Positions 24,175-51,786 of a stretch of 64,000 bases of DNA are shown here, in pieces. This DNA comes from Hormiphora californensis (Eukaryota; Ctenophora; Tentaculata; Cydippida; Pleurobrachiidae). Position numbers and translations under genes: made by a program. The stretch lies in the NCBI GenBank assembly GCA_020137815.1, contig CM035355.1, forward strand, positions 2,109,231 through 2,173,230, in the 5' to 3' direction. Position 1 is the stretch's first letter, and each line of letters starts with the position of its first letter. Below the pieces are notes generated by a model. That model was not told the origin of the DNA and ran no database searches. It worked only from the letters and a program-made list of their open reading frames with translations.

Positions 24175-26652
24175 TCACACCGAGTTCACACCGCCATGCG
24201 TTAACATGTGCGAGTCTAAGAAACACTTCCAACTGGTCCCATAATTGCACTTCCGGCACCTGTAAATACCCTCCTGAAAGTCATCGTCTACCACTTTGTT
24301 TGGTCGCTTCTTTCCATTGCTGTTGGTAACCGTGGTAACTATTGCAGGGTTGTTAGTAACGTTAACTTGTTGCTGTTGCTGTTGCTGAGGTTGCTGTTGC
24401 TGTTGCTGTTGCTGAGGTTGCTGTTGCTGCGTGTATCCCCCAGTATCGAAGTATGTTAGCTGCTGGTATTGTTGCTGATACCCCGCTGTACACACATGTA
24501 GAGATAGGTCTGTTAGGTTGTCAGTTGAGTAGCCGCACTGGGAACATGTTGGTTTCCCTACCACCTGCTTCATGACCATTGCAGTGCGTTGTTGTTGTGC
24601 AGGGTGGGCTATAAGGATCTGTGTGGGCTGGCCGGATGTCATCTGAAGGGGCTGAGACGTGAGCTGGAGGGGCTGCGATGTAAGATGAACAGGCTGGGAT
24701 GTCATTTGGATCGGCTGTGATGTGATCTGCATTTGTGATGACATTTGAACGGGTTGCGATGTGATCTGAACTGGCTGCATTTGATGTTGATGCTGTTGAT
24801 GTTGTGAGATAGCGGTCTGGCAGGGTGCCTGTGTAGTTAGTAACACAGTGGGAGCTGCTGATGTTGCTGTGTAATAGGACGACACTGCTGAGGAGACACA
24901 ACCCTGGTTCCCTGCAGCTGTAGAGCAGGAGGATGAAGAGGAGGGTGTTAGTTGGGTTAGAACGGGTGCAGTGCTACTTGATATCGGGGTCTGCTCCTCA
25001 CATCCTCCCCCTCCTTTCTCCCCCGCATCATCAACCTTAGCCTTCTTGTTCAACCTATAATCCAGTTCGTTAATAGAGTGAATTAGAAGGTGGGAGTCCA
25101 TGAAACACTTCCAGGATGTTGAATAGTTGCACTGGGGACACTGGTATATTTGACCGGTGGTCCCTGCTTCGAGATGGAAGGCCACATTATGGTCACTGAA
25201 CTCGTCCAGTACTGTCGTCTCGTAGTTACAGTGGCTACACGAGTATACTTTAGCCCAGGTCCGGTGTTTTCTTCTCCTGTGCTCATCTTTACTTGCCCTG
25301 AAAGTGGGAGAAATAAGTGAATATAGTTGTATACAAAAGTCAAAACCAAGCAGCATCAGGGAACTGGTTGGTACCCAGGTTTAATTCTCAAGTTGTCAAA
25401 AGTATCAAAATTATCAAAAGTATCAAAAGTAACTACCTGTTAGTGAAGTGAATATTGCAGTCAGTACATGTGTACAAGTTGCCCTGTGCGTAATGCGTTA
25501 GCTCATGGTTTTTTAGCTGTTGCTGCGATGACGTATAGAACTTTGCAACCCGGCCAGTGCCTACACTTTAAGTAGCTATCTGTCCCGGTCTCCGTCTTTG
25601 TAATCGTACCATTCTGAAACAGGGGGCGTAATGAGAGGGAATGGTTCTGAGGGTAAATATTTAGGGTTAAAAGGATTGACGGAATTCTTGTACAACCAAT
25701 AAAAAGGGAGCATTACGTAATACTGCCACCTTTTAAAAGCATGCCGTCTAGACGGAGCAGTTTTATAATGGCTGAGAAAGACTCTATTCCCCCAAAATTA
25801 AGTGATTCTCCCATTAAAGCAATCTGTTTGAACCGAGCGGTACTTGTCGAGTAGTTAATCAATCCAACATTTATCTGACTAAGAACACACTTGAAAACAC
25901 AATCCATATTCGGTCATTTTTTAGATTTAGATTCATCTAATTGCACTCTAATGGCATATCTTAGCGAGACTCGTATTGCAATAGAAAAGAAGGAAAATAT
26001 ATTGAAATCTTCAATATCTTTCCTTTCTTTTCTACCTCTATATGTAGAACGACAATATAGATCGGTTGACAATTGATATGGAGACTGTCCCAGACTATTC
26101 ATTAGAAAAGTGAAGAAAGGGATTAGAAAAGGATTAGAAAAGGATAAGAACAGGATTAGAAAAGGATTAGACCAAGGTTAGAACATGATTATTCATCAAA
26201 ACACACTCACCTGTTGAAATATTTGGCTCTGTATCTGTTGCGTGTGATCCTGCTGTACAATGTATGTCTGTGTCTGGTTGGGTGGCAGTGTGATGGTAGG
26301 AATGTTATACGCCACACTGCACGGTTGCCCACTGTAGAGCGCCTGGTGTTGCGAGTACTGTACTCCACCTCCACCACCAGCCACTGCTTTACCTACTGCT
26401 GTTCCTAGGGGAGGGATGGGTTATCTTACTGTTGAGAGGGAGGGATAGAAGGGGGAGTGAAAGAAAGTAAGAGGGAGCGAGAGAGAAGGTTAGAAAAAAG
26501 ATAAAGACAAATAAAGAGGGAAAGGTCTAAGAGACTCGAGTGATAAAGACTACAAACAGCAAACAAATAACACGTATTCGGTAGATATATTTCTCACCTG
26601 TGTCTGCTGTTGCTGCGGTTATCCAGCAGTTTTGTGCCGTGTTGTTTTCCAT
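24175..26652 (-). CDS. Glutamine-rich C2H2 zinc-finger protein (4 exons, one frame break)
   Basis: Exons on the minus strand: 26652-26598 (start MENNTAQNCW), 26404-26211, 25613-25437 and 25297-24175 (stop TGA). Phases agree except in exon 3, which has 177 nt where 176 are needed. One extra base lies near 25550-25556 (GG versus G in the minus-strand CACTGGCCGGG) and destroys a zinc finger. Without it the protein would be 515 residues. Fingers include C132/C135/H148/H153, C162/C165/H178/H183, C195/C198/H211/H215 and a C-terminal one at C489/C492/H505/H509, plus a partial finger (TCSQCGYSTD). Between them lie about ten QPxQxTS-type repeats and two polyglutamine runs. A nuclear DNA-binding regulator is inferred; I cannot name the family. 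It faces the MAX/zinc-finger gene tail to tail, 1.3 kb away. The extra base may be a sequencing error. Confidence 0.8.
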
Positions 26653-27225
26653 TCGTATCATTGATCATTCGGTTGAGCTATAATTCAAAGGGGGAAGCAT
26701 GAGTTGTCTGTGTATACTGTATTGTCTGTCAACAGTATATTATATATGATCCTGTCTTTTATTGTTCAGAGCGTCAGACAGGATAATAATTAATAAATGT
26801 CTTTAGACAAGAGATTTATTATCCTGTCACTCGGCAGCAGTACCCTAGCGTACTGCCACAGTGTACAACAGTGTCTGCATACATGTATCCTGTCACTAAA
26901 CCCGGTGATGTGATTTGGTTTAGTTTCCTCATGTCAACAGATCTGCGAATGCCGAATACCAAATAAGTTATAACAAGCTGGGCCCTGTCAGTTGTCACCC
27001 AATTAATTAGTCAATTGTAATTGCTTGCTATTTGTATATGTCAAACTTGTCTTGTTCGACCCTCTCTCTCTCTCTCTGTGCCCCTTGACGGTGAAAATAA
27101 AAGGGTTTGAATGTCAAACTTGTCAATGCCCGATTACAAAAGCTGGATACAAAACTACGCAAGTAAGATAAATCCAGAAAAAATAAATTAATAAAAACTC
27201 AAACAGCTAAAAAACAACCCCTCTC

Positions 27226-28131
<906 letters not shown>

Positions 28132-29325
28132 GATCTAACTTGTTGATCTATATTTTTAAGTAATAGGGTGTCAAATAAGTTTGAAATGTAACTCAGTGGT
28201 GTTGAGCAAACTTTTCAGTTCGTTTATTTTGTTCAGAGCCGGGCAACCTGTACGATCGAGAACTTTCCTTGTTTTAAAAAAAAATCGTGTCTCTAATTTG
28301 AGTTTCAACGTAAAATAGGGCTGTATAGCTTCGCTTGGCCTGTTTACATATTAAAATGGCTCTAACCGGGCACTAACCACCAAATCACTTTGGCTAATTC
28401 AAAGATTATCTGATAGGAAATCTCCAACCCCAACCCGAGTCCCGAACCCCAGCCGTAACCCTACGGCCCTAAGGCCTAACTCTAAAAAACCCGTGGAGTA
28501 CTGTACTCCGAGTACAGCTGACGTCTGACACTCAACACAGCCAGATTTTAAGTTTACGGCATATGTAGTTTGACGGGAGTTTGACGCGGACAAGTTTTGG
28601 CATATGCTACAGACCGCAATGGCCATTGTAGCGGGAGATAAGACAGCGCTTTTGACTTTTAGGAACACATTTTGAAATTTGATCCAAAATCACAAATTTG
28701 TGAGATGAAAAATCGCAAATAAAATTTAGATTTGAGTTTGATTTTAGCGCCGCGCATTCGCTTTTTCAAGCGCGCCCGGGGAAATCTTTTGCGCGGCTGA
28801 TGTTTTGCGCGTACTAATTTTCCGAAAACAGCACTTCCGTCTTTGTCAATGTCACTTACGACCCCGATTTTATACCAAAGACACAGATAATATAAGATAA
28901 TTTAACGATGGTCTAAAAAGTGTTTACATAGTAAACAATAACAAATCACACGTGCCTCAATCTCAGTTTCTCAGTTCTTACTCTCATCTTGAAGGGCACA
29001 TGACCACACAACCAGGGGCCGGGTCTACAGGGGGGAAGGTAACCATGGCAACATTATGAAAATCACGTACAGACAAATCTACACACACACGTACTAAGTC
29101 TCATCTAAACCTATCCACTTTTTACACATTTTATACTGTCTTTTTCTCTCGCAGATCAAGCTACTACATCCCTTCTAAGTTGGAACTGTTTGAATCTATC
29201 ACAGTCTGTGCCCTCTTTGATAACAATAATACCACCAAATCTCTCCCCCGGCCTTTCTGTCTCTCTCTCTCTAGATACTCTTTATCTCTCTCCCACAGAA
29301 CAAGTTATCACAGTGTCTGATACTC
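28132..29325. other. Intergenic region between AK6 and the EF-hand gene
   Basis: Presumably contains the AK6 promoter. A GC-rich block at 28740-28815 (GCGCCGCGCATTCGC, GCGCGGC) resembles the foldback-element cores. No gene seen. Confidence 0.4.
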
Positions 29326-41913
<12,588 letters not shown>

Positions 41914-43464
41914 GGTGGGGAAATTAGCGAAATAAAACAACAAAACTGATACTAAAGTTACAAATCTTATATTGAGTCACAATGATATCACGTCATTGGT
42001 GTAGATCTGCCCACGCACAAGTCCGAATACAACTCATGTGAACTGAGAAACAACTAGAAAGCGTGTCCTCTGCCTAGACAGGTCTCTTCCTTTATCCGAT
42101 ATATATAATGCCGACTAATGATTAAGCTCAAGATGTAGCTATTTTCAAAGGTATCAACTTTGAGGGGTGAGTGAATATAAGCTGATAATATCGCGGGGGC
42201 GTCCATTCTACCCAGTAACACGGTATATGTGCCCTGCCTCACTATAGTAAAATGCTAAATAATTTCCAATAATCCAGGATCTCTTTCTCTCTTTCTCCAG
42301 AGAATCTCGCCCGCAAATGATGCACTTAATTGCATATCACATAGTTTCATGACGATTACGTGACGCAAAACAATTTGAGGTCTCATTATTTCAGCTACGT
42401 AGCACTACAAATGCATATGCCGTGTGTGCATTGAAGTTTAATTGTGATTCGTGATGCATGTGGATGGTGGAGGAGGCGTGATCTAGTTTTAGGAACAAAA
42501 GGACCCATCACTAGACGTGAGTTGTGGAATATTAGATGGACCCCTTACAGTATAGGGTTTGATTCATTATTCAACCAGACGTGATCTAGGGATCATGGGG
42601 CATGCAACTAAAGGAATGAATAATTCACTTGAAACTCAGTTTAAAAAAACACTACCAATTAAAGCTGACTACCAGTACCACCAACTATAAACTTCTTTGA
42701 AACACTCCTGGCAGTGGAAAAAGACGGTTTTGGGACAAAGTGACACATACTAAAATAACGTCAACAAATAACAGTTTACACTTGGACAGTGTGAAATTGC
42801 ACGGGGGAGCTCGGCCTCTCTCTTGATGTGTGTGAGGTGGAGCTATAATTGACTCGTAATGGGATTAATAGGCCGGGACTAGCTGTCTCATTATCTTTCC
42901 ACCTCTCCCTGTCAAGCCAGGACAGCCGGATTTAATCAAGATTACAAACATAGATCGATAGATGGGCCGGTTATCGAGGAGAGAGGGAGGTTACAATACT
43001 CGAATATTATACAAAAGGAATAAGATACAGATAGACGTTTTGTTGTTTTGAAGTTATTGGTTATGTAACCATGTATTTGGTTCAGATGCTAATTTTCCAG
43101 TAATTGATCAAACAAAATATCAATTATCTAAACATTAAACAATGCCCAAACAAGAATTGTTGTATTCTAGGTTTAGTAGCTGTCTCTAGAACACCTAAAG
43201 TGTTGCACTTGTAGAGAAACAGAACCCAAAGTACTGAGTACCCATCACATGCCCATAAGGGTGTGGTATAAAATATGGGATAGTCATGAATAGTTTTCTA
43301 ATCCAGTGTTAAAAGTTCATTTGGACAGACCTAATAAACATATACGGGGTAAGAAGGTACTCGACAGGATAGTAAGTTGAAAAGAGGGTTGGGCAAACTG
43401 GCCAACTTAAATGTCCTGAAATGTGTAAAAACTGTCGTACATATAGTTAGTAAAGTAAGATAGA

Positions 43465-43814
<350 letters not shown>

Positions 43815-44695
43815 CTTCTCTTCCAAATCTCACTACTACGCTCCAATACACTTGTCAGCACCCAGTATTATAATAGGAGCAGCAGAGAAAATTGACTTAG
43901 AAAATGTGTTAACACAACAACTACATATTTCAAATGTTCACTGTCCCTATCATTTTACATGGTGATAAAACAGTGCCCCCAGTTCCCAACTAAACCTGTA
44001 AACCTGTAAAACTAAACCTGCCAGGTACCTCACCTTACAGACAACCTGACACATTGTAAAACAACAATAACAACATTATAATAGTCGACTTACAAAGTTG
44101 GGCATGAAATGCCCCCTTCCCTTATTCTTTCACTGTGTGCCCAATTATTACCTGTTCTCGGCACCGGATACATAGTGAACCGCAGTTTAGCATTCCAAAC
44201 CAGTACTAAATCGAGCCAAACTTGATACGAGTAGAGCGCTAAAAACGAACTAAGAAGCTAATAACGATTTTTATGATTTTATCAATTTTATGATTCTATT
44301 TTTAGACAATGAGTCTATGCTGAATCCAAAAGCTACAGTCGCCAGTTCAGATATTAACGCCAATTAGGACATTAACTTGAGAAAAGTCTAATAGAGTATC
44401 AACTACCCAGAGGTGTATTATATAGGAGTAGACTGGGTCAAAAGTACAAGATGACGACCCCTAATAATAGCTCAAAGGGTGTCTCAAAAACATAAGATAT
44501 GCGGTAATGATTCAAAGACCCGACTCAACTGCTGCTGCTGCTGGATTTGCCAACAGTCAGCACGTTGCAGTTGTAGGCTCACACGACATCCTACAATAAT
44601 TGTAAACTGTGTTCTTCTGGTGTGTGTACCAGATTTGAAGGCTGAAGGTTTGCAGAGAAAGGAAAGAGAGAGAGAAAGAGAGAAGAGAGAGAGTG

Positions 44696-44739
<44 letters not shown>

Positions 44740-45012
44740 AAATGTTCCCTGTTAGTTCCTTGTCCAACTAACTGTAACGCTTTTTGAGCAGAAAACAGTT
44801 CGACGTTTGGGTAAGCCGCATAAAATACAAACGTAATTTTCATGCTACAGAGTCATAAATAGTCAAAATACCATGTGCGTTAAACTTTGTAAGCCTGTCT
44901 AAGGCAATTTCCGGAGTGGTCTTATAAAGAAAGATGACAATGAATAAAATGAAAGACTCCCTGCACAGTACATATACCCCTTCAATTCGATACTATCTGT
45001 AGAACTCCTTAC

Positions 45013-48000
45013 CTGCCTGATTGAATTTTAGGTAACCCTAGAGCTCTCTCGATCTCTTACCTTCTTTCCCTAGAGCTCTTGGTAATCGGTATCTTACCTT
45101 CTTTCTCCTGAAGAGAGGAATCCGAATTCTGATGCGGAACATCTTGCCTCATTGATTGCCTGTCAGGATCCTCAATCCCAGAACTAATATCTGATTTAGT
45201 GCCAATGTTGTTGCGCTAGAGCAAGTTGAGTTGAGTGACGGCAAAGAGCAATTAGAGAGATAAAATGTTTTATGAAGGAGCAATCTCGTTGCTATCTCTG
45301 TAGAAGGGAACAAGGAAGTTTGACAGAAACACAACGCAGAGTTTTACATATGTTTTCTGACGGGCCACGCCGTCAAAAAGCTATTCTGTCTGTCTTTCTG
45401 TCTCGCTCTCTTTCCCTCTCTCTCTGTATCTTTCTCTCACTCTCTTTCTAAATTTATCTCTACTCTCTTTTAATCTCATATAGTGGGCCCTGCAACGGCC
45501 CGGTACAAAAAACTGTTTTCCACTTTTACTCATTCTCCGTTTGTTTTCCTCTCTATGTTTTCCTCTCTGTGTCTCTCTTTCTCTCTCTCTTTCTCTCTCT
45601 CTCTATCTATCTCTCTCTTTCACCATCTATCTCTCTCTCACACCACATCCCAACCTGAACTGCAACATTTTAAACAAACAAGTGCTACAGACATATTACA
45701 TGGCACTGAAAAAAGAGATGAAAGGGACATTTCTGGAGAATCTTACTTGGTTAACACAATATCAGGTGATACATGTTTGATAATACTATGGCATGACCAA
45801 TCGAGGTTTTACGAAGCATTGGCACAGTCGGAGATTTGTTAAACAGGGATTCTTCCTAATCCTACTTTTCATGAGAAATCTCTCATGCATCTCGGATAGT
45901 ATCTTTTGTAAGAGAATAATATCTTTTGTCACTAGTGTATCCTAAAGTCAGTTATATGCCGCATTATTATTATGTACGTTCTGTTCACGCGTTCTTGCGA
46001 AGCCATACTTTATAAAGACGGCTTTCTGTTCACGCTTTGTTGCAGACAGAAAGGAAAACGCTATACTCTTCTGAGATAGCCCCATGTTCGAAATCCCTCT
46101 CTATAATCTCTTTTGCTCTAAATTCAGATAGTTTTGTCCTGGGAAGATTCTTAAGCTATCAAACAAAGGTGCTTGATGATTTCAATTGTTTGACATAACT
46201 TGAGCGCAAAATTTCGTTAAATTTGAAAATAATTAAACGAAAACAAACAGAACGGGAGTGAGGGAGAGATATAGATGAAGAGATAAAGAGACATTTTATA
46301 GAAAATTAATGAAAATGCCGACAGATTAGGCATTACATATGACCGCTTAGTTTCTGAACTGGCTAACGAGCTAATTTAATGCCTCAACAAATGCCTGAAA
46401 GAACGCGTTTTCAGGTAGTGAGAAAAGTGTTAACTGATATACTTTCAGATATTGTGAGAAAACGAGAACTGAAGGAGGGGGGAATATAGAGTGAGATGCC
46501 CTACAACAGTCGACAGACATGTTTAAACTGTCTAGAAGGCACTTGGAAAGACTCTCAATCAAACGTGAGACAAATCGACAAACTGACAAAACGTTGCATC
46601 TATGACAGACAGAGGGAGAGACAGGGAGAGAGAATTTTGAGATTTTAAGAGAACAACACAAAAGATAAGAGAAACGTAAATGCCAGGAAATGTTCGTCTT
46701 GTTTTCACGTTGAACTATGGAATCGTCCATGTATGAATTGGTTAATTCACAACGACTACAAAATCGTAATGATGTCATCTGAAGGACAAGGGAAATACCA
46801 CGTACATCAGAATAATAGGTTCAGGCCAAAGCTCTGACAGTCCAATACAATATGGAGGTTTAAACCAAACACGTACCTTTGAGCAAGGGATGAACTAACT
46901 CAACAAGTACCTTTACTTTATAGCAGCTGTAGGGGTACACCTTTAAATGCAAGGTTTTTTAAACACAACCAAATTTTTCCCAGTAGCCTACAAACCCTAA
47001 AAATTATAAGGTATGAGAGAGAGGGGGAAGGAGATCAGGATAGTACGCATATTGATGAGCCAATATTTATTAAGCAACTGATACCCCACTGTAAAAACAT
47101 TATTATAGTTCATCGATCACCACCGGATTGGCGCCAGTGGGTGCTTCAACGAAAGAGGGATCAGATAAGGTCTTCCTTTGCATATATTTATCAGGTCAAC
47201 CGGGTAAAATATATTCGTTACCTAAATTGCATCGCCTGCTCTCCTTCAGAAGGAGTAAGCAAAGTCCTATCAAGAGACAATTTAAATTCATAGTTTTGAG
47301 GACACGCTCTGATCACTCTTTCTCAGGAGTATTTAGAGATATGTTAAAAAGCAGGTCATTTCAAATAGGGACCGACAAAGAAGGCAATGTTATATTCAGC
47401 TCTCTCTCTCTGAAGTCACACATAAGAGATGCTGCTTGTTTGACTACAAGCTGTTCTACAAGCTGAGTTGTTGACAGTTTCGCACTGCTGCGAATTTCAA
47501 CTGACTGTGCGATGGGAGTGTTTCAGGAACAACGAGAATGGAATGAGAAACACGCAACACACGGGTGAAGGGAGGGAGGAAGAATAGAAATAATATCATA
47601 ATTTGATATGATGAACTAGCGCTGATCTATTAAATTGTTGGGGGCGCGAAAATTGTGCACATATAGATCACTGTACGGCCTATAAATTGAATACAAAGCT
47701 GAGTAGTTGCACAAAGTATTGATATTTATGCAAGCATATCGGGCCGAAATAGAGATGGCCGGGAGAACTAGGAGTAGAGAGAAGCTGGGAGAAAGAGAGA
47801 TTATATGGGATGCTGGAATAGAGACCAGTATTTAGGGGTGTGTTTTGAGCTTTATGAATGAAGATTTTCCCGGGCGTATGGGGGACAAATAGGGGGAAAA
47901 AAAAACCCCTCCATTAAGGGAAATTTTAACCAAGGGAAAAATACTGGAGTTTTTTAACGATTTATTAGCAAATTTGAACTAAATAACCAACCACAGTTTG

Positions 48001-49630
48001 GTGTTTTGGTTTGATTGCAGCCCCCCAAAGTTTGTTGATTGTCCCCGTGCTCTCAAAAGTATAGGGTTTTTTAAAAGTAGGATTTTTCACACCTCCCTGA
48101 GAAGTGAGGGAAGTGCCAAAATATGCAACTGCCGTTTAGAATAAAGACTGTAAGAACGGGGAGAGAATGGGCGAGGCGGCTCGGCGACGTACCTACCAAA
48201 AAAGGGGTAGTTAATTTTTTAAATTGCTTCAAAAAGTGCAGCATAATTTTAGTCTGAACTATTTTTCGACGGGGTTTTTGCAATTGTTTCCCTCCCCCCG
48301 CCTATATTTTTTCTTTTTCTCAATTATCCCCCTTTCCTTTACTCTCTCTCACTCTCTCCTCCTTTTCTCTCTCCTCTTTTCTCTCTTCCCCCTTTTCTCT
48401 CTCTCCTCTCTCTTTTCTCTCCCTCTCTTTGCGGTCCGTGGAGTACTTTACAAAGCAGTTACGGAGACTAGTGCTTCATTTCATACTTATTGCATTCTTG
48501 AAACAAACAACAAGGCACACCAGCACGTTATGCAATGTGTGATCATGAACGCCGCGTGATAAGTTTGAGATTTGAGGGGTTATAGATCCGGGGGATGTCA
48601 TAATAATAAAAATCCCCAAAACTTCAAAAACATTAACCTGACCCCTGAAATAGCAGAAAAAAACCCTCCCAAAAAAACCCCCCCATTCCCCCAAATTAAA
48701 ATGAACCTGGAAAAATGGTCTTCCAAAATAAGGGTTGCGGGCGGGGTACCCCACTGTATTTAAAGGGCGGGGCTTACCCCAAACCTCCTATCGTTTTTAG
48801 CAGAAGTAAAAACCAAAAAAAACAATGAACTTTTATTAAAGACGTTAAAAGCATCAAAACCCTTCCTTTAGTTCGTTTGCTCATGTCTATTGTAAGAAAA
48901 AAAAATTTTCCCAGGTAGTTACGGGGTAGTTACTATGAATAATATCCTGTCAGAGCATTGGCCTGGCGATATTTCTTTCAAAAAGAGCGCACGAGAACAT
49001 GAGAACAGTGGTCAGAGCATTGGCCTGACAGGTAGTATTAAACTCAAGTGAAAGCTTTTTCCGAGAAAACAACAAAACATACAGAAACAAAATGACTAAC
49101 TAAACGAACACATGTATGTCTGCATTGATATGGAAACCTGAATATTATATCTTATACAACACTATGTATATGTGTGAGCAATTATATACCAGCAGCAAGT
49201 ATTTGTCACAAAACAATTCCAAACTTTCACATTTGTTACGAAACCTCAACAGTAAATTGTTACATAAAAAACGGTTCCACCCCTTGCTCAACAACATACA
49301 TCTGCATATTTGTACCTCAACATAAAGGAGGGGGTCTAACGTTTTCGGAGGGGGGGGGGGGTCTAACCTTGTATTTGTCTACTAAGGCGCCTTGTTGAGA
49401 CAACTTGAATGTCTACCGACAAGTGCTACATTTGTACTTAACCTACCTTTACCTATTTTGTATCCTAATAAGATATCACTGGCCACTGCGCTGGCAAGTT
49501 ACAAAGACACAGCTGTGGAAAACCACCAGCTGTATATTTCACGTACCTCTCTGATTGCATGTTCAATGGGATCACTGGCACGTCTTGACCGGAGAATGGC
49601 GGCCCGAGCGGACACCCCTATAGTTGCCAT
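45013..49630 (-). CDS. Unrecognised gene, 5' exons only
   Basis: Minus-strand exon 1, 49630-49547, encodes MATIGVSARAAILRSRR then ASDPIEHAIRE and ends at a GTACGT donor. Exon 2, 45215-45098, continues in phase with RNNIGTKSDISSGIEDPDRQ and ends at AAGAAG|gtaaga. A second, near-identical donor lies 37 nt further on. A 25-nt microexon at 45037-45013 fits the phase left by the first donor (LPKIQSG). The 3' end was not found. The encoded part is polar and low in hydrophobic residues, as in disordered proteins; no family is recognised. Intron 1 (4.3 kb) contains one of the poor-quality sequence patches. Confidence 0.4.
47128..47466 (+). other. Protein-like open frame without ATG start
   Basis: A 112-codon frame with mixed composition (KVFLCIYLSGQPGKIYSLPK, GTDKEGNVIFSSLSLKSH). 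It lies antisense in intron 1 of the unrecognised gene at 49.6 kb. It could be an exon of an unseen gene or chance. Confidence 0.2.
47870..48780. other. Third homopolymer-inflated patch
   Basis: Short homopolymer runs are enriched (AAAAAAAAACCCC, CCCCCCC and similar) around a TC-rich stretch at 48340-48430. It lies in intron 1 of the unrecognised gene starting at 49630. No gene was seen. Confidence 0.55.
48945..49032. repeat. Dispersed repeat with CTGTCAG...CTGACAG
   Basis: TCCTGTCAGAGCATTGGCCT, AGAGCGCACGAGAAC and GGTCAGAGCATTGGCCTGAC recur at 52945-53033, where ATTCATATCCTGTCAGAGC is also repeated three times in tandem. Confidence 0.6.
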
Positions 49631-50782
49631 TATCCTCAACTAGAACACACACCTATAGAACTGAGGGGGGATGGAATTCGGGGTTATTGGTGTGATTAAT
49701 TCTATCAAAATAGTAAAAATACAAGCTGCTTGTTCTAAAGATATTGTATAAAATAAAGATGCACTCGGCAGGGGATATAGCAAGGCAAAGCAAGGAGATG
49801 AACGGAAAACCTAAAAAAGTTAGGTTACTGTCAGAATTCTCTTGACATATGACATATCTCGCAAAAACTTGTCTAAAACTCAGTTAGAACTCGTAAATCA
49901 AGGAATCTGAGCTTTCTACACAGAACAGAGCAAATATTTATAGGATATTAGAAGCCTAACAGCGTGGGTTGCAACGCTCGAAACGCGGAAGCTGACCCCG
50001 GAAATCCGGAATTCCCACGGTGTGAGTGACACAGTACAAACGGAAACAGAAACATGTTTTGAATCAGTGAAACGTACTTGGTAGTTAAAATGGGCGTGTC
50101 AGGACAATTCAGTGGCGGCATATTAAGGTCATTATGAAACCATACAACTCTCAACTGTGAATTGTATCGACGGACATGGCGGCCAAAAGATGAACTATTT
50201 CTAACGGTGTGTGTGTTTATTTTTCTTCCTATAACAGCTTCTATCGGTTTTTTTTTTTTTTTTTCGACGTCAGCGCGGCCATTTCTCGATCCATGTGGCA
50301 GTCCGACTATTGGATGTGACAAGCAACGATAATAGCACTCAATACGGTCCCTTGCTTGACCCCGGTGACTTGCACCGACACTGTCTGTCTCACCCAATCA
50401 CGAGTGTGTGCTACCAATCTCGATAGCACGCAGGCTCAGTTTTGTCAAACAAAGTTAATGACATGATTTCTACGCTACCTCTAGACAGCGCCTGCCAGCA
50501 CGATAATGAGTAGGGATGTTGACAAACTGACGGACTGGTAGAGGAAAGGAAGGACTCTGGAGCGAGATCTAGGCTGCATGGCAGCCCAGATCGATGCTCG
50601 TGGAGCACTGCCAGTCACCGTGATAGGACTAGGGAGAAGGGAAGGGGGATGTTGGGGACGAGGTTGGGGATTATAGGGAAAGAGGATGATAAGAAAAAGG
50701 ATCAAATCAATATACAGTGTATATTATACACACTGCATATAAAGATAACATCCCGGCTGGCTCCTATCATCATATTGACAAT

Positions 50783-50900
<118 letters not shown>

Positions 50901-51682
50901 GGGAGAACTGTACCACACACCCGATTGTATGCGGCTTATAATAGGTAGCGAGCACTGGTCACGGGTACGTGGTATCATCAGGGTTTCTGGAGATACATGG
51001 TCGTGACTGGCTTTGTTCTTGCATGTATAGGTTAATACGGTGTACTTGGGGTGAGTGAGTGATGCCGCTAGGTCCAAATTTTACATGGGTGTCCAGTGGA
51101 TTGGAAAATGTTCCGCCAGATGGCTTTTCCAACCCCCTACCCACTGGCCAGCTGAAAAGTTTTGGTGGGAATATGAGGGTGCGATCAGGCTAGCCGAAAG
51201 AGCGAGGAAGGGGAGAGAGAGAGAGAGAAAGAAGGGGGAAGAGAAGGAGAGAGGGCTAAGAGAGATGAGAGAGAGAGAGAGAGAGAGAGGTGAGAGAGAA
51301 GAAGAGGGACGAGGAGAGAGAGACTAGGATAGAGATGACTGGGAGACGACGACGATCTGAGAGGCCTTGATAGAGAGAGAGATGAGAGAAAGAAGAGATA
51401 CTAGTGCCTTGAGAAAGAGAGAGAGAGAAATGGCAAGAGAAAGATGAGGACAGAGAGACCAAGAAGTTAAGGGGATAGTAATTACAAAATAATCTAAACA
51501 AGAACTGGAAACACTGCCAAAGTGCAGGGAGGCCTGGGAATTCCCCGGACTGATAGAGAGAGGTAGGGAAGAGAGAGAGAGAGACGAGAGATTGATGAGA
51601 GAGAGGAGAGAGAGATGAGAAGCAGAGAGAGAGAGAGAGAGAGGAGAAGACGAGAGAGAGAGAGAAGAGAGAGAGGAGCGAG

Positions 51683-51733
<51 letters not shown>

Positions 51734-51737
51734 GAGG

Positions 51738-51786
<49 letters not shown>

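Noticed and set aside
49948-50397. 149-codon minus-strand frame
   Set aside because: Low protein-like character, contains a poly-Lys from a T run, and no splice or family support.
50411-50705. Signal-peptide-like MQPRSRSRVLPFLYQS frame before a GTAGCG donor
   Set aside because: The hydrophobic frame stops before the donor and the other open frame is not convincing; no following exon was found.
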